DNA from: Limosilactobacillus sp.
Lineage (GTDB): Bacteria; Bacillota; Bacilli; Lactobacillales; Lactobacillaceae
Assembly (NCBI RefSeq): GCF_022482365.1
Contig: NZ_JAKVPE010000001.1
Span: forward strand, 868,001-932,000
DNA length: 64,000 nucleotides
Direction of reading: 5' to 3'
Part shown: positions 42,341 to 50,627 of the stretch, one piece after another
How positions within the stretch are numbered: the stretch's first letter is position 1
Layout: each line of letters begins with the position of its first letter
Made by a program: the position numbers and the translations under genes
The notes under the pieces: model-generated
What the model was told of the DNA's origin: nothing
The model's input: the letters and a program-made list of their open reading frames with translations, nothing else
The model's database searches: none

Positions 42341-43546
42341 TTAGCGATTTATATGGGTTTTAGAATAATCGTAAAACTGGTCATTTTTTACAAGATGATA
42401 CATCGTACGGATTAGGCGATGTATTGCACTAATGGCAATCTTTTTCGTTTGTGGCGAAGAGGATTGCTTTTTTCTTTTTTGATAAAAGTCCCCAATGTGG
42501 TTGGGGTGGTAATGAGAAGCGATTACACAATTCAGAACGGCTTTGTATAGGAGTTTACGCGCAATTGCGTTACCACGCTTGCTAATCGTATCTTTTGCCA
42601 CAAACTTACCGGATTCATAATGTCGAAAATCAATTCCAACGAATGCATTCATAGCGTTACTGCTCTTGAAACGTCGAATATCACCAAATTCCGCAATCAA
42701 GGTCACTACAGTGGTTTCACCAAACCCGGGAATACTAATGAGGTTTTGAAATTCTGGCAACTCCTTAGCGATCGCTACCATTTGCTCAATTAAAGCTGCT
42801 TTTTGCTGGTTACCATCAATCAACTGTTGGGCATAGTAACAAAGTTCCATAACCTTGGGAGAATCAGCTGTTACGGCTGGATAAGCTTGCTTGCTTAATC
42901 CCACCAGACGGTGGGCAATTCGTTGAAGATAAACGCTGGTAACTTTCTTTTTTGAAACACTGGCTAAAAAGGTAATTATCTGTTTTTCGCTTTCTAAGAG
43001 CACAAACGATGGGTGGGCATAATGTACTACAATTTGCCAGTAAAATTCACCGTCAGTAACGCTGAGCAGTTGCTCAAGCTCAGGGAAAGTTAGCTGAAGA
43101 ATCTTATGTAATCGGTTTTTCAGCCGAACCACGTCATTAGTAACGTTTTGATAAAAGCGGTTGAGATCCCGCAAGTTTTGGTAGACCGGTGCTTCTGGGG
43201 AGGTCAAACGGTGATGTCGATAAAAACTACTATAAGCAAGGTTCTGTGCATCATTAACGTCTGTTTTATTGTAGCGGAAACTGGTTAACTCAATTCGGGC
43301 CTGCAAGGGATTCAGTCGTACAAATTGGTAGCCGTTATCAGTCAAGAATCGTTCGAGCCGTCGAGAATACACTCCAGTGGCTTCAAAGACCACTTCGGGG
43401 TCGGTGTAGGCATCTAGGGCAGCTTTTAACTGATTGAACCCCACCATATCCAAACTCAGTTTGGCCTCGTCTACTAAGTGTTCATTAACTACCACCGCAA
43501 CGTTACAAGTTTTACTGCTAACATCAATTCCAAACACACAACGCAT
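42341..43546 (-). CDS. IS110-family transposase (DEDD type)
   Basis: About 401 residues from MRCVFGIDVSSKTCNVAVVV, with AGGAGATG upstream (the longer reading from 43573 includes that site). N-terminal RuvC-like domain: Asp in FGIDVSSK, Glu in VVFEATGVYSRRLE and Asp in YNKTDVNDAQNLA. The C-terminal Transposase_20 domain follows: ISIPGFGETTVVTLIAEFGD, then FVGIDFRHYESG, the part holding the catalytic Ser. IS110 elements lack long terminal repeats and insert without duplicating the target, so the ends cannot be fixed here. Confidence 0.92.
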   Translation of the reverse strand: MRCVFGIDVSSKTCNVAVVVNEHLVDEAKLSLDMVGFNQLKAALDAYTDPEVVFEATGVYSRRLERFLTDNGYQFVRLNPLQARIELTSFRYNKTDVNDAQNLAYSSFYRHHRLTSPEAPVYQNLRDLNRFYQNVTNDVVRLKNRLHKILQLTFPELEQLLSVTDGEFYWQIVVHYAHPSFVLLESEKQIITFLASVSKKKVTSVYLQRIAHRLVGLSKQAYPAVTADSPKVMELCYYAQQLIDGNQQKAALIEQMVAIAKELPEFQNLISIPGFGETTVVTLIAEFGDIRRFKSSNAMNAFVGIDFRHYESGKFVAKDTISKRGNAIARKLLYKAVLNCVIASHYHPNHIGDFYQKRKKQSSSPQTKKIAISAIHRLIRTMYHLVKNDQFYDYSKTHINR

Positions 43547-43728
43547 TAATATCATCTCCTGTATGAAGTTCAATTCTTTTAAGGGTAATTATTCCAATTT
43601 TCAATACACGACCTAAGAGCCAACAGACTTCGAACGAAATAGGGATACCCGATGAAGTTGCCAGTTTAGTTCACGACCTCATGGGTCAAAAAAGCCTTCG
43701 ACATGTCAACTTCATCACTACTTTAACA
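43547..43728 (-). ncRNA. candidate IS110 bridge-RNA region
   Basis: The stretch upstream of the IS110 transposase is where elements of this family encode a guide ('bridge') RNA. Read leftward it contains GATGAAGTTG...CAACTTCATC (43653-43712), a 10-bp helix enclosing a loop of about 40 nt with further pairing (GACC/GGTC). No gene is present in this stretch. RNA boundaries and the target/donor loops cannot be set by eye. Confidence 0.45.
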
Positions 43729-43778
43729 AAAAAGTAGCGAAATCAATCACCCCGTCGAGCAATTGATTTCGCTACTAA
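43729..43778 (-). terminator. strong hairpin beside IS110
   Basis: AGTAGCGAAATCAAT / ATTGATTTCGCTACT, a 15-bp perfect stem with T6 after it when read leftward. It may be a terminator of the host gene remnant next to it; IS110-family elements often insert near palindromes. Confidence 0.7.
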
Positions 43779-43869
43779 TGTTAGTCTGTTTAGTAAAGTG
43801 ATTCGTTTGCGTCCAGTAGGAGTGGTTCCCCGCCTGCGAAATATAAACAAGTTCAAATGCCATCGTCAT
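43747..43869 (-). pseudogene. short remnant resembling a flavodoxin/NrdI-type N-terminus
   Basis: A 40-codon frame (MTMAFELVYISQAGNHSYWT...) preceded by a LexA-like box and promoter. The start FELVYISQAGN resembles the FMN phosphate-binding start of NrdI/flavodoxin-like proteins, but the similarity stops after GN, as if shifted or truncated. Its end overlaps the terminator hairpin. A weak call. Confidence 0.3.
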
Positions 43870-43895
43870 AGCCCCATTTTCAATTTTTAGATTAG

Positions 43896-43923
43896 CGAAC
43901 ATATGTTTGTTTAAATTATATCA
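43896..43923 (-). promoter_or_regulatory. LexA-like box with extended -10
   Basis: CGAACATATGTTTG (43896-43909) is one base from the Gram-positive SOS box CGAACN4GTTCG. Read leftward, TGATATAAT (43923-43915) lies directly upstream, so LexA bound here would cover the transcription start. Confidence 0.5.
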
Positions 43924-43963
43924 TAAAGGAAATATAATGGAAGCGCTTTTATCACTGAATAAA

Positions 43964-43999
43964 AATAAGCAGCCCATATCATTGATATAAGCTGCTTGG
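43964..43999 (-). terminator. terminator of pRiA4b-like gene
   Basis: Read leftward: AAGCAGCTTATATC / GATATGGGCTGCTT then ATTTTTATTC. Confidence 0.75.
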
Positions 44000-44004
44000 A
44001 ACTC

Positions 44005-45693
44005 TTATCGTTTAATTTCCGCATTTAACTGCTGCACACTAACAAAATCAAGATTAATCAGCTGACCGCCGAGCCATTCTTTAATCGCCGGGTCAACCCA
44101 GCCGGCGCGAAAGTCGTGGTAGTAGTCCTCCAATGCGTCGACACCGCCAATGTCCTCAATAATCCCGTAACCTCGCGCACTGCTAATCCACGGTGTGTGA
44201 CCACCCAGGTCAATAATAGATTGAACCCTTAGTTTGAATTCCCAACCGTCACCATAATCATAATGCAAGGTCAAACGGTCCCCTATATTCAGGCAGGCAA
44301 CTGTTGCTTTCTCAGCATCAACCAGCCGATTGTCCGTTTCATAATAATCCTTAAACATTGGGAGCAAGTAGCACTCCCCCGTCGTATCATCTGTTAAATC
44401 ATAATGGTGCTCAAACCGTCCCCGAAACATTTTGATAATAAGCCTTTGAAGTTCGGCCATTGTTTCCCAGCTACCGATGTTAAATGTTCGTGACATTGTC
44501 GGCTTAAACCCTGCCAACTGCACTTTGATCGTGTAACTTTGTTCAAAACCGTCCGCATCCTTTGGCACTTTTTTCAGAGGATAGAGATATTTAGCTAAGC
44601 CGGCGGGCAGTTCCCCCTGGCCAATCATCGCTCCCATTTGATCACGGAATTCGTCAACGAACACTGAATCATCATGAATAAACTTAGTTAGATCCGCTTC
44701 ACTGGCTTCACTGGCTTCACTAAATTCATCCGCTTTTCCATTAAAAATGTCCAGCGCGTCTTGCAAAAATCTCCTGACTTTTGCTATGTTCGGCTTATTG
44801 ATAATGGCTGTCTGACTGAGAAATTTATAGAAATCCGTTAAAACCACCACTGCCAAATCCTCGTCGCCATCGCTATTGAGAATTTTCCAGAAGTAACGGT
44901 TCACATCCGCCAAATTATCGGTCACCAACCCAATTTGTTCGCTCGATAGCAGAAAATCATTGAGGTAGTTATCCAAGAGCTTCTCGGTTGCCTTCTTCTC
45001 AACCAATTGTTCCCCAAATTTGCTTGTCAGGAACTGCTTTATCATTACTTGGTTGTTAGCCTTAATTGCGGAAAGTTCAGTGACATGGTCAGCTGATTGT
45101 TCACCAACAAGGTCTGCCCATTTTCGTGGGTCTTCGAATTTTGCCTGAATGGTGTGGTACTTAACAGTGCTCTTCGGCTTATTGATTTTCACCGGATGGA
45201 GTTCATTCATAACCCGGGAAATTATTTCATTAACCTGATCATTATTTCCCAGGAAATACATCAGTTTTTGGGAGGCTCTACACAGAATTGTGTTGTGCGC
45301 TAGCTCTGAGCTGCCCTCTAATTCAGCAATTAGCTCGTTCTGGTGGTCAGCGACTGCTTTTCTTGCTTTTCGGAGCGCTTCATCATCGATTTGTTCCACA
45401 AAGCGGTGCTGAGAATAATAGTTAGCCATCTTTTGGGATAATTTCCCCCGTTGTTCAGCAGTCAAAAAGCCCATTTTCTGTATTAGTCGTTTAACAACAT
45501 ATCCAAAAGTTTGGAGATCCAGATTATCACTTAACACAAGCATCCCCGACGTTTTTTCGCGATAGAGATAATATTGCCGACCACCAATTTGAACCGGTTT
45601 AAGGTTCCAAATTGTCAATGGCTTCGTCGACTTACCGCCATGCTGATTAGCCAAACTCTCTTCTAGTTCATGATCGAAAAACACCTGCGTCAT
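44005..45693 (-). CDS. large protein with C-terminal pRiA4b ORF-3-like domain
   Basis: 562 residues. The C-terminal 180 (from about YTIKVQLAGFKPTMSRTFNI) form the plasmid pRiA4b ORF-3-like domain, shown by MFRGRFEHHYDL..., LHYDYGDGWEFKLRVQ and GGVDALEDYYHDF. The first 370 residues are helical and not recognised; a short tandem SEASEASEA (three 9-bp repeats near 44702) sits before the last part of this region. The family is common on plasmids, in islands and near defence genes, but its function is unknown. Confidence 0.75.
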   Translation of the reverse strand: MTQVFFDHELEESLANQHGGKSTKPLTIWNLKPVQIGGRQYYLYREKTSGMLVLSDNLDLQTFGYVVKRLIQKMGFLTAEQRGKLSQKMANYYSQHRFVEQIDDEALRKARKAVADHQNELIAELEGSSELAHNTILCRASQKLMYFLGNNDQVNEIISRVMNELHPVKINKPKSTVKYHTIQAKFEDPRKWADLVGEQSADHVTELSAIKANNQVMIKQFLTSKFGEQLVEKKATEKLLDNYLNDFLLSSEQIGLVTDNLADVNRYFWKILNSDGDEDLAVVVLTDFYKFLSQTAIINKPNIAKVRRFLQDALDIFNGKADEFSEASEASEADLTKFIHDDSVFVDEFRDQMGAMIGQGELPAGLAKYLYPLKKVPKDADGFEQSYTIKVQLAGFKPTMSRTFNIGSWETMAELQRLIIKMFRGRFEHHYDLTDDTTGECYLLPMFKDYYETDNRLVDAEKATVACLNIGDRLTLHYDYGDGWEFKLRVQSIIDLGGHTPWISSARGYGIIEDIGGVDALEDYYHDFRAGWVDPAIKEWLGGQLINLDFVSVQQLNAEIKR

Positions 45694-45729
45694 TGATTTT
45701 TCACCTCTGTAAATCTCATTTCAGCATTT

Positions 45730-45791
45730 GGGACCCGATAAATCTCGAAATTCACGCAACATTGCATAAATCCGCAAATTTATCGTGTCCC
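45730..45791. repeat. inverted repeat upstream of pRiA4b-like gene
   Basis: GGGAC-C-CGATAAAT (45730-45743) pairs with ATTTATCG-T-GTCCC (45778-45791), 13 of 14 positions, enclosing 34 nt. It lies between the small gene pair and the large gene and could be a terminator-like or regulatory hairpin; there is no T-run. Confidence 0.45.
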
Positions 45792-45801
45792 GAAAGCACG
45801 T

Positions 45802-46146
45802 TTACACAACATTAGCCAAAATCCGCTCCACGTCATGGCTGAAACTGCTTTTCTGCAGCTGGCTGCTGATGAAGTAAACCGTCACCTGCTCACCATCAAT
45901 TGTGAACGCCACCCTGGCGGAGCCAATTTTACCCAGGTTCAACCGAAATTCGTACACTGGATGTCCGGCAACCCGCTGCCTGCTGGCCAGCTTAACCTTG
46001 GTCATCCCCGTCTCTTGTTCCTCATCAATCGCCGCAGCAATCCGCCGCCGAATTAGCTCAACTTGTCGGGAATGCTTTTTGAAAAAGCTTTTGCACCCCG
46101 CCTGATAAAAGTCCACTTTCACTCTGCTTGCCTCGCAATTTTTCAT
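45802..46146 (-). CDS. small protein, RelE/ParE-toxin-like (uncertain)
   Basis: 114 residues. The C-terminal half (VYEFRLNLGKIGSARVAFTI, then DGEQVTVYFISSQ) looks like the central sheet of RelE/ParE-type toxins, and the N-terminal half is helical (FFKKHSRQVELIRRRIAAAI). The gene overlaps the preceding 92-codon gene by 4 bp (ATGA), as in toxin-antitoxin pairs. No exact family was recognised. Alternatively it is a phage-derived or housekeeping small protein. Confidence 0.5.
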   Translation of the reverse strand: MKNCEASRVKVDFYQAGCKSFFKKHSRQVELIRRRIAAAIDEEQETGMTKVKLASRQRVAGHPVYEFRLNLGKIGSARVAFTIDGEQVTVYFISSQLQKSSFSHDVERILANVV

Positions 46147-46421
46147 AACTGTTCACGACTGATGTAGAGCTGATGGCTGCGCGGAAATTCGCGCTTAAAG
46201 GCCGTCATCAACTGGTGCTTGGCGTCGCTACCGCCGGGATAAGTTGTCGTTAGGTTGAGGTAGCCCTGTTCGGTCAGCGTCACCTGTCCTGCCGCGCTCG
46301 TAACGGTTAGCGAACGGTCTTTTTTATTGGTGAGCAGCACCACGCGCTGGTCAGTCCGTGCCCGCACGAGCCGCTTCAGTTCCGCCTGGGCCTGTTTTAC
46401 TGGTATTTGTCGCATCTGCAC
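46143..46421 (-). CDS. small protein upstream of RelE-like gene, possible antitoxin
   Basis: 92 residues. The start (MRQIPVKQAQAELKRLVRAR) resembles the Phd/YefM N-terminus, in which a short helix and strand bind DNA; VVLLTNKKDRSLTVTSAAGQ follows. Coupled to the next gene by a 4-bp overlap and placed 6 bp after the CPBP gene. Gene order (antitoxin before toxin) fits a type II pair but is not proof. Confidence 0.5.
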   Translation of the reverse strand: MQMRQIPVKQAQAELKRLVRARTDQRVVLLTNKKDRSLTVTSAAGQVTLTEQGYLNLTTTYPGGSDAKHQLMTAFKREFPRSHQLYISREQL

Positions 46422-46427
46422 ACCCCA

Positions 46428-47288
46428 CTATCTCGGCTGAGCTGCTCCTCGGCGCTTCTTCAACAGGAACAGAAAGAGCCCAATCATCAGCAGGTAGGCG
46501 ACATTGAAGGCCAGACTGCAGTCAGACCCGTATTGGCCGCCGGTGATTAACTGCCGATGGCTGCTGAAAATCAGCTGGAACGGCCAGTCGTGGGTAACGC
46601 TGGCCTGGATCGGAACCAAGGTAAAAAAGAGGTTGTAAAAGGCGTGAACGGTATAGTCTGCCCAAATCGAACCCTCGTAAAGGTAGATCAATGATAGCAG
46701 GCAGCCCATCAGCGCACCGGAAAGGATCAACTGAACGGCACTGATAATGTTAAGCGGGCCGTTCAGCAGGTGGACAAGGCCAAACAGCAGCGAAGACACA
46801 ATAACGCCAGCGATGAGATTGTAGCGGCGGGCGACTTGTTCAATGATGACACCCCGGAAGGCCACCTCTTCCACGAACGGCGCCGCAAAGAACATCAATG
46901 CTTCGCTCACCAGATTTTGCGTGAAATCCCAGTGATTTAATGCTGGCGTCTCAAACTTCAGGCCGGCAATCAGCGATCCGCACAGTATTAAAGTGTACAG
47001 CAATAATCCGTAAGCCAAATACCGCCCCTTGATCCGGACCGGAAAAGAAATTGCTGGGAAATCGTGGTGATAAAAGTGCTTTTTGAGCCAAACAAAACCA
47101 TAGTAGAACAGAAAGAGGTAGCCCAGCGGCGCCAAGACGTACACCGTTAAAATATAGAGATGGTTGGTTTTCAGCGTAGGAAATACAATCTGCGGAAGGC
47201 CAAGTACAACTTGTGCGAGCACCTGGGCGACGATTACCCACAGCAGGATCACAACCACATCACGGACGGCTAGCCAAAATTTTTTCAT
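46428..47288 (-). CDS. CPBP-family intramembrane metalloprotease
   Basis: A 286-residue protein with about eight membrane helices. The CPBP motifs are present: EEVAFRGVIIEQV (EExxxR, about 144-156), FGLVHLLNGP (FxxxH) and a later helix with YTVHAFYN. Members (Abi or Rce1-like) cleave substrates in the membrane; in lactobacilli some protect against self-made bacteriocins. No bacteriocin gene is visible next to it. Confidence 0.88.
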   Translation of the reverse strand: MKKFWLAVRDVVVILLWVIVAQVLAQVVLGLPQIVFPTLKTNHLYILTVYVLAPLGYLFLFYYGFVWLKKHFYHHDFPAISFPVRIKGRYLAYGLLLYTLILCGSLIAGLKFETPALNHWDFTQNLVSEALMFFAAPFVEEVAFRGVIIEQVARRYNLIAGVIVSSLLFGLVHLLNGPLNIISAVQLILSGALMGCLLSLIYLYEGSIWADYTVHAFYNLFFTLVPIQASVTHDWPFQLIFSSHRQLITGGQYGSDCSLAFNVAYLLMIGLFLFLLKKRRGAAQPR

Positions 47289-47330
47289 TGTTCTGTTCCC
47301 TCTTCCAAGATCATATCTGCTTTAATTCTA

Positions 47331-47525
47331 TTAGCCATTAACCATCCAGTCATGAAAATCCGGCGACTTTTTCGGATCATAGTGACCATTTGCATCAATT
47401 TCAACGTTTTCGACTGGAGTTTGTTTAATCAGGTTCGCCCAATCTGATGCAGTCGGTAGTTTTTTGATGGTGACTTCATCATTCTTCATCTCAAATGACA
47501 CCTCAATACTTACTGTTAATCCCAT
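47331..47525 (-). CDS. small antitoxin-like protein, orphan
   Basis: 64 residues (MGLTVSIEVSFEMKNDEVTI... ending SPDFHDWMVNG). The acidic C-terminal ending resembles small type II antitoxins of lactobacilli, but no toxin gene adjoins it. A degraded relative of its 3' half lies at 50443-50482. No promoter recognised. Confidence 0.5.
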   Translation of the reverse strand: MGLTVSIEVSFEMKNDEVTIKKLPTASDWANLIKQTPVENVEIDANGHYDPKKSPDFHDWMVNG

Positions 47526-47560
47526 TGTCTCACAGTTATATTACAGCTAAATATGATTCT

Positions 47561-48268
47561 TTACTTAGGGATAATATGATACTTCATATGACGTGCCTTG
47601 AAATAACAATAATCAGCTGTTATCTCCTCTACCGTCATCCCCTCTTCATCAACCAAGTAGACAAAGCCGTCTTGAAGAAGAATGGTAGCGTCAAACCAGT
47701 ACGGGTCAGTCGTCTCTGGATCGCGGCTAGACGTATCATATTCAAGATCACCCCAAAACCAGACCTCTAGATCACATCCCCAGATTCCATCAAATTTCAG
47801 ATAAAGCTGTCCATCATCTTGCAGCTTTTCCTTTTTGATGCGAGCGTCATGAAAATTTCCAACCGCCCAATCTAAATCTTCGATATCTCGCTGCGTTTTA
47901 ATTTCATGAATCTCACCATAGACATATCCCCTATCTATATTTCTGCACTGGTTAAGAATATTTTGGGGCTGATTTCTTTTTTCAGTAATTGAATCTAAAA
48001 GATCACGACTTAAAAAGTTGACGCAGCCTTCACCATCTTCGTTCAAATTCCAGTCACTCTGGTCTGAATCAACAATCAAAATTTGTGTTTTTAGAAACTG
48101 ACTGTCAGGTTGAAATGTTAGCCATTTAATTAATCTTTTCTTTTTAGCATCCCACACGATCCAATAGTCATAATAAAAACTATCATCAGATCTTTGCCTA
48201 TCCTGGTAATGGCCAAATACCATTGATAGATAGTGGCTTCCGTTTTCTTGACGAACAATTGCATGCAT
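47561..48268 (-). CDS. hypothetical protein
   Basis: About 235 residues from MHAIVRQENGSHYLSMVFGH, the ATG with GGTGGGAAG upstream (a TTG at 48283 is less likely). Rich in Asp and Trp, soluble. The C-terminal part contains NFHDARIKKEKLQDDGQLYL and CDLEVWFWGDLEYD, a pattern seen in several uncharacterised Firmicutes proteins resembling immunity proteins. Function unknown. Confidence 0.6.
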   Translation of the reverse strand: MHAIVRQENGSHYLSMVFGHYQDRQRSDDSFYYDYWIVWDAKKKRLIKWLTFQPDSQFLKTQILIVDSDQSDWNLNEDGEGCVNFLSRDLLDSITEKRNQPQNILNQCRNIDRGYVYGEIHEIKTQRDIEDLDWAVGNFHDARIKKEKLQDDGQLYLKFDGIWGCDLEVWFWGDLEYDTSSRDPETTDPYWFDATILLQDGFVYLVDEEGMTVEEITADYCYFKARHMKYHIIPK

Positions 48269-48396
48269 CGCTCTTCCCACCAATCATTAAGTATTAAAGT
48301 TTTTAACGCATTAGACTATTTATTATTTTACTACCTACTCTAAATTAGATTAAGTCCGCTATCTAGCTAGGTCCTGAATTCATAAGACATATAAAA

Positions 48397-48440
48397 AGAT
48401 CTCCTATCTTGAATTCAACTTCAAGAATAGAAGATCCTTA
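48397..48440 (-). terminator. terminator of AraC-type gene
   Basis: Read leftward: AAGGATCTTCTATTCTTGAA...TTCAAGATAGGAGATCTTTTT, a long imperfect stem with a T-run. Confidence 0.75.
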
Positions 48441-48468
48441 GAACCATACTTTCCCAGTATTTTCCGCT

Positions 48469-49434
48469 TCAAGCCTTGCTGGCCAATAATTTAAACTGCC
48501 CCACTGTTTGTCCCGTCCACCGCTTAAATGCTCTTAGAAAAGAAGAGGTTTCGGTATATCCCACCAAATAGGCAATTTCGTCGGTATTGACTCCGTTCCG
48601 GATATAGGACTGCGCCAATTGTTTTTGCACCTTGGTTACCACATTCTTAAAAGTGGTCCCCTCTTCCTTTAGCTTCCTCTGTAGGGTTCGATCACTCATT
48701 CCAAGCTGGCTCGCTACCGCTTCAATTGTAGCCTGATTTCCTGGCAGGGCATCTAACAGAAGCTGCTGAACCTTTTCCTTAGTGCCCGCCGAATTGGCAG
48801 TATTTTGCAGTTCCTGGTCGAGGCTCGGTTTGAGGTATTTCCACATAATATTGTTTTCTGTTATAAACGCCTGATCCAGGTCATGGCTGGAAAAGACTAA
48901 TTGATTGTCAGCCGAAAATTCACCCTTAATCCCTAAATAATTTTCTACCACTGCGCCATAACGGTACGGGCCCTTAACCTTTTTTGGCGTTATTTCTTGG
49001 CCACTGCCAATTCGTAAGAGGCTCACCACCAATATCTGCTCATTTAATAGCATAAAACGCGGAATCGCTTCGGTTTGGTGCGTAAAGGATAAAGTCACCT
49101 CTTGAGGCGTCTTGGTTAGTTTCACATCGACCGGACCCACCACCTTTTTATAGCGAGCAAACCGCTCTAAGGCCGTTATCCCATCCGGACTAGCCAGGGC
49201 CGCATAAAACGACGGGATGAACTGCTGCAAGTTATTAATATTGCTTAGCTGGAGAAGCTGCTGATCATCAAGTTCTTGATCTAAAACTCGCATGACTTGA
49301 ATATACTGCTCGTCATTTAACTCAAGCTCTTCTCCAACGCTAATCGGTAGTTTAGCCTTTTGGTAAAGCGTCGAAAAGTTTATTCCCGATTGCTCAAGCA
49401 TCCCTATAAATTGCTTGCTTAGATCAAGTTCCAT
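48469..49434 (-). CDS. AraC-family transcriptional regulator
   Basis: About 321 residues from MELDLSKQFIGMLEQSGINF; the ATG has AGGAGGAAAAAG upstream. A reading from 49563 would overlap the SDR gene and lacks a site. The N-terminal 190 residues form an arabinose-binding/OruR-type sensor domain; the C-terminus has two helix-turn-helix motifs (VASQLGMSDRTLQRKLKEEG and TDEIAYLVGYTETSSFLRAF). It follows the SDR gene by 13 bp and probably regulates it. Confidence 0.88.
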   Translation of the reverse strand: MELDLSKQFIGMLEQSGINFSTLYQKAKLPISVGEELELNDEQYIQVMRVLDQELDDQQLLQLSNINNLQQFIPSFYAALASPDGITALERFARYKKVVGPVDVKLTKTPQEVTLSFTHQTEAIPRFMLLNEQILVVSLLRIGSGQEITPKKVKGPYRYGAVVENYLGIKGEFSADNQLVFSSHDLDQAFITENNIMWKYLKPSLDQELQNTANSAGTKEKVQQLLLDALPGNQATIEAVASQLGMSDRTLQRKLKEEGTTFKNVVTKVQKQLAQSYIRNGVNTDEIAYLVGYTETSSFLRAFKRWTGQTVGQFKLLASKA

Positions 49435-49447
49435 CAGCTTTTTCCTC

Positions 49448-50263
49448 CTAAGATGCTTTTGAAATGATAAAATCAAAGGCTCGCGTCGGCAAGATAGTGT
49501 GCAAAAAGACAAACGGCTTAGCTCCAAAGCCCACCAAGTAACGCGCTTTCGGGTGCTTGGCATTGGCGATTTTTAGCATGGTTTTAGCGATCACCTTAGG
49601 ACTCGACAACAGGTTGCTGGAATACTGGCGAGTCATCGAATCTGCTGTCTTGCGGGCTTGTTGCTCATAGGCCCCGCCCTGAGCAGATTTGCGCAAATTA
49701 TCAGCGGCAATGAATCCCCATGGGGTTTTAATCCCACCAGGTTCAACCAAAATAACATCAATGCCAAATGCCTTGGTTTCTAACCGTAAAGCATCGGAAA
49801 AAGCCTCCAAGGCATATTTGGTGGCGTGATACCAGGCACCAAACTTGGTGGTTAACCGGCCACCCATGGAGGAAACGTTAATAATCTTCCCCGATTTCTG
49901 GGCACGCATGTAGGGCAATACCGCCTTCGTCAGTTCGGCCAGGCCAAAAAGGTTAACCTCGAATTGCCGCTTGGCTTCCTCAATTGTAACATCCTCAACC
50001 GCTCCATATGATCCGTATCCCGCATTGTTAATCAGGATATCAATGCGTCCCTCGCGGTCAATCACTTCTTTAACGGCTGCCTGGATAGAGTCTTCCAGAG
50101 TAATGTCCAACTGAATCGGAACAATCCCGGCTGCATTTAAGTCCTCCATCGACTTAACGCGCCGGGCGGCTCCGTAGACCTTGTAACCATTTTGAGCCAG
50201 ACTCTGTGCGGTTTGATGACCAATCCCTGATGATGCACCAGTCAGTAATACTACTTTTGTCAT
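49448..50263 (-). CDS. short-chain dehydrogenase/reductase
   Basis: 271 residues. NAD(P) motif TGASSGIG (about 8-15), INNAGYG, catalytic Ser in NVSSMGGR and Tyr-x3-Lys in AWYHATKYALEAFSDALR. Arg after the second strand (YGAARRVKSM) suggests NADPH. Substrate unknown. First gene of a two-gene operon with the AraC-type regulator. Confidence 0.92.
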   Translation of the reverse strand: MTKVVLLTGASSGIGHQTAQSLAQNGYKVYGAARRVKSMEDLNAAGIVPIQLDITLEDSIQAAVKEVIDREGRIDILINNAGYGSYGAVEDVTIEEAKRQFEVNLFGLAELTKAVLPYMRAQKSGKIINVSSMGGRLTTKFGAWYHATKYALEAFSDALRLETKAFGIDVILVEPGGIKTPWGFIAADNLRKSAQGGAYEQQARKTADSMTRQYSSNLLSSPKVIAKTMLKIANAKHPKARYLVGFGAKPFVFLHTILPTRAFDFIISKAS

Positions 50264-50618
50264 TGTGATACCCTCTTACTTTATATTTGATGTCTTCATT
50301 CTAGACAACAATCGCCGCCAATTGGATAGCAATTAATGACAGGTTAGTAGCAAATCACGACAAGGATATTTATGCGGATTTTATTCTCGCACCAGCCGCC
50401 GATCGTCAAAATCACGGACGTTCTTCTACCTGCACCGAACAGGACTTTTTCGGATTATAATAACCATTCATATTAATTTCAAAGTCTTAACCGCTAACGG
50501 GCAAATGCTAATTATTATTCAGTGTGAAACCGAATTCGACTAATAATTTGATGGCAAATTGGATAAACTATTGTGACCGGTCCAAAGAAATGCTAGATTA
50601 GTTCCAAATTGTTAGGAG
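50264..50618. other. divergent intergenic region SDR / amt
   Basis: About 355 bp. It contains promoters for both units (none resolved with certainty) and the antitoxin-like fragment at 50443-50482. Confidence 0.45.
50443..50482 (-). pseudogene. fragment of antitoxin-like gene
   Basis: Read leftward: TTGAAATTAATATGAATGGT and onward encodes FEINMNGYYNPKKS, clearly related to VEIDANGHYDPKKS in the gene at 47331-47525; the frame breaks on both sides. Confidence 0.6.
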
Positions 50619-50627
50619 GTGGTCTAC

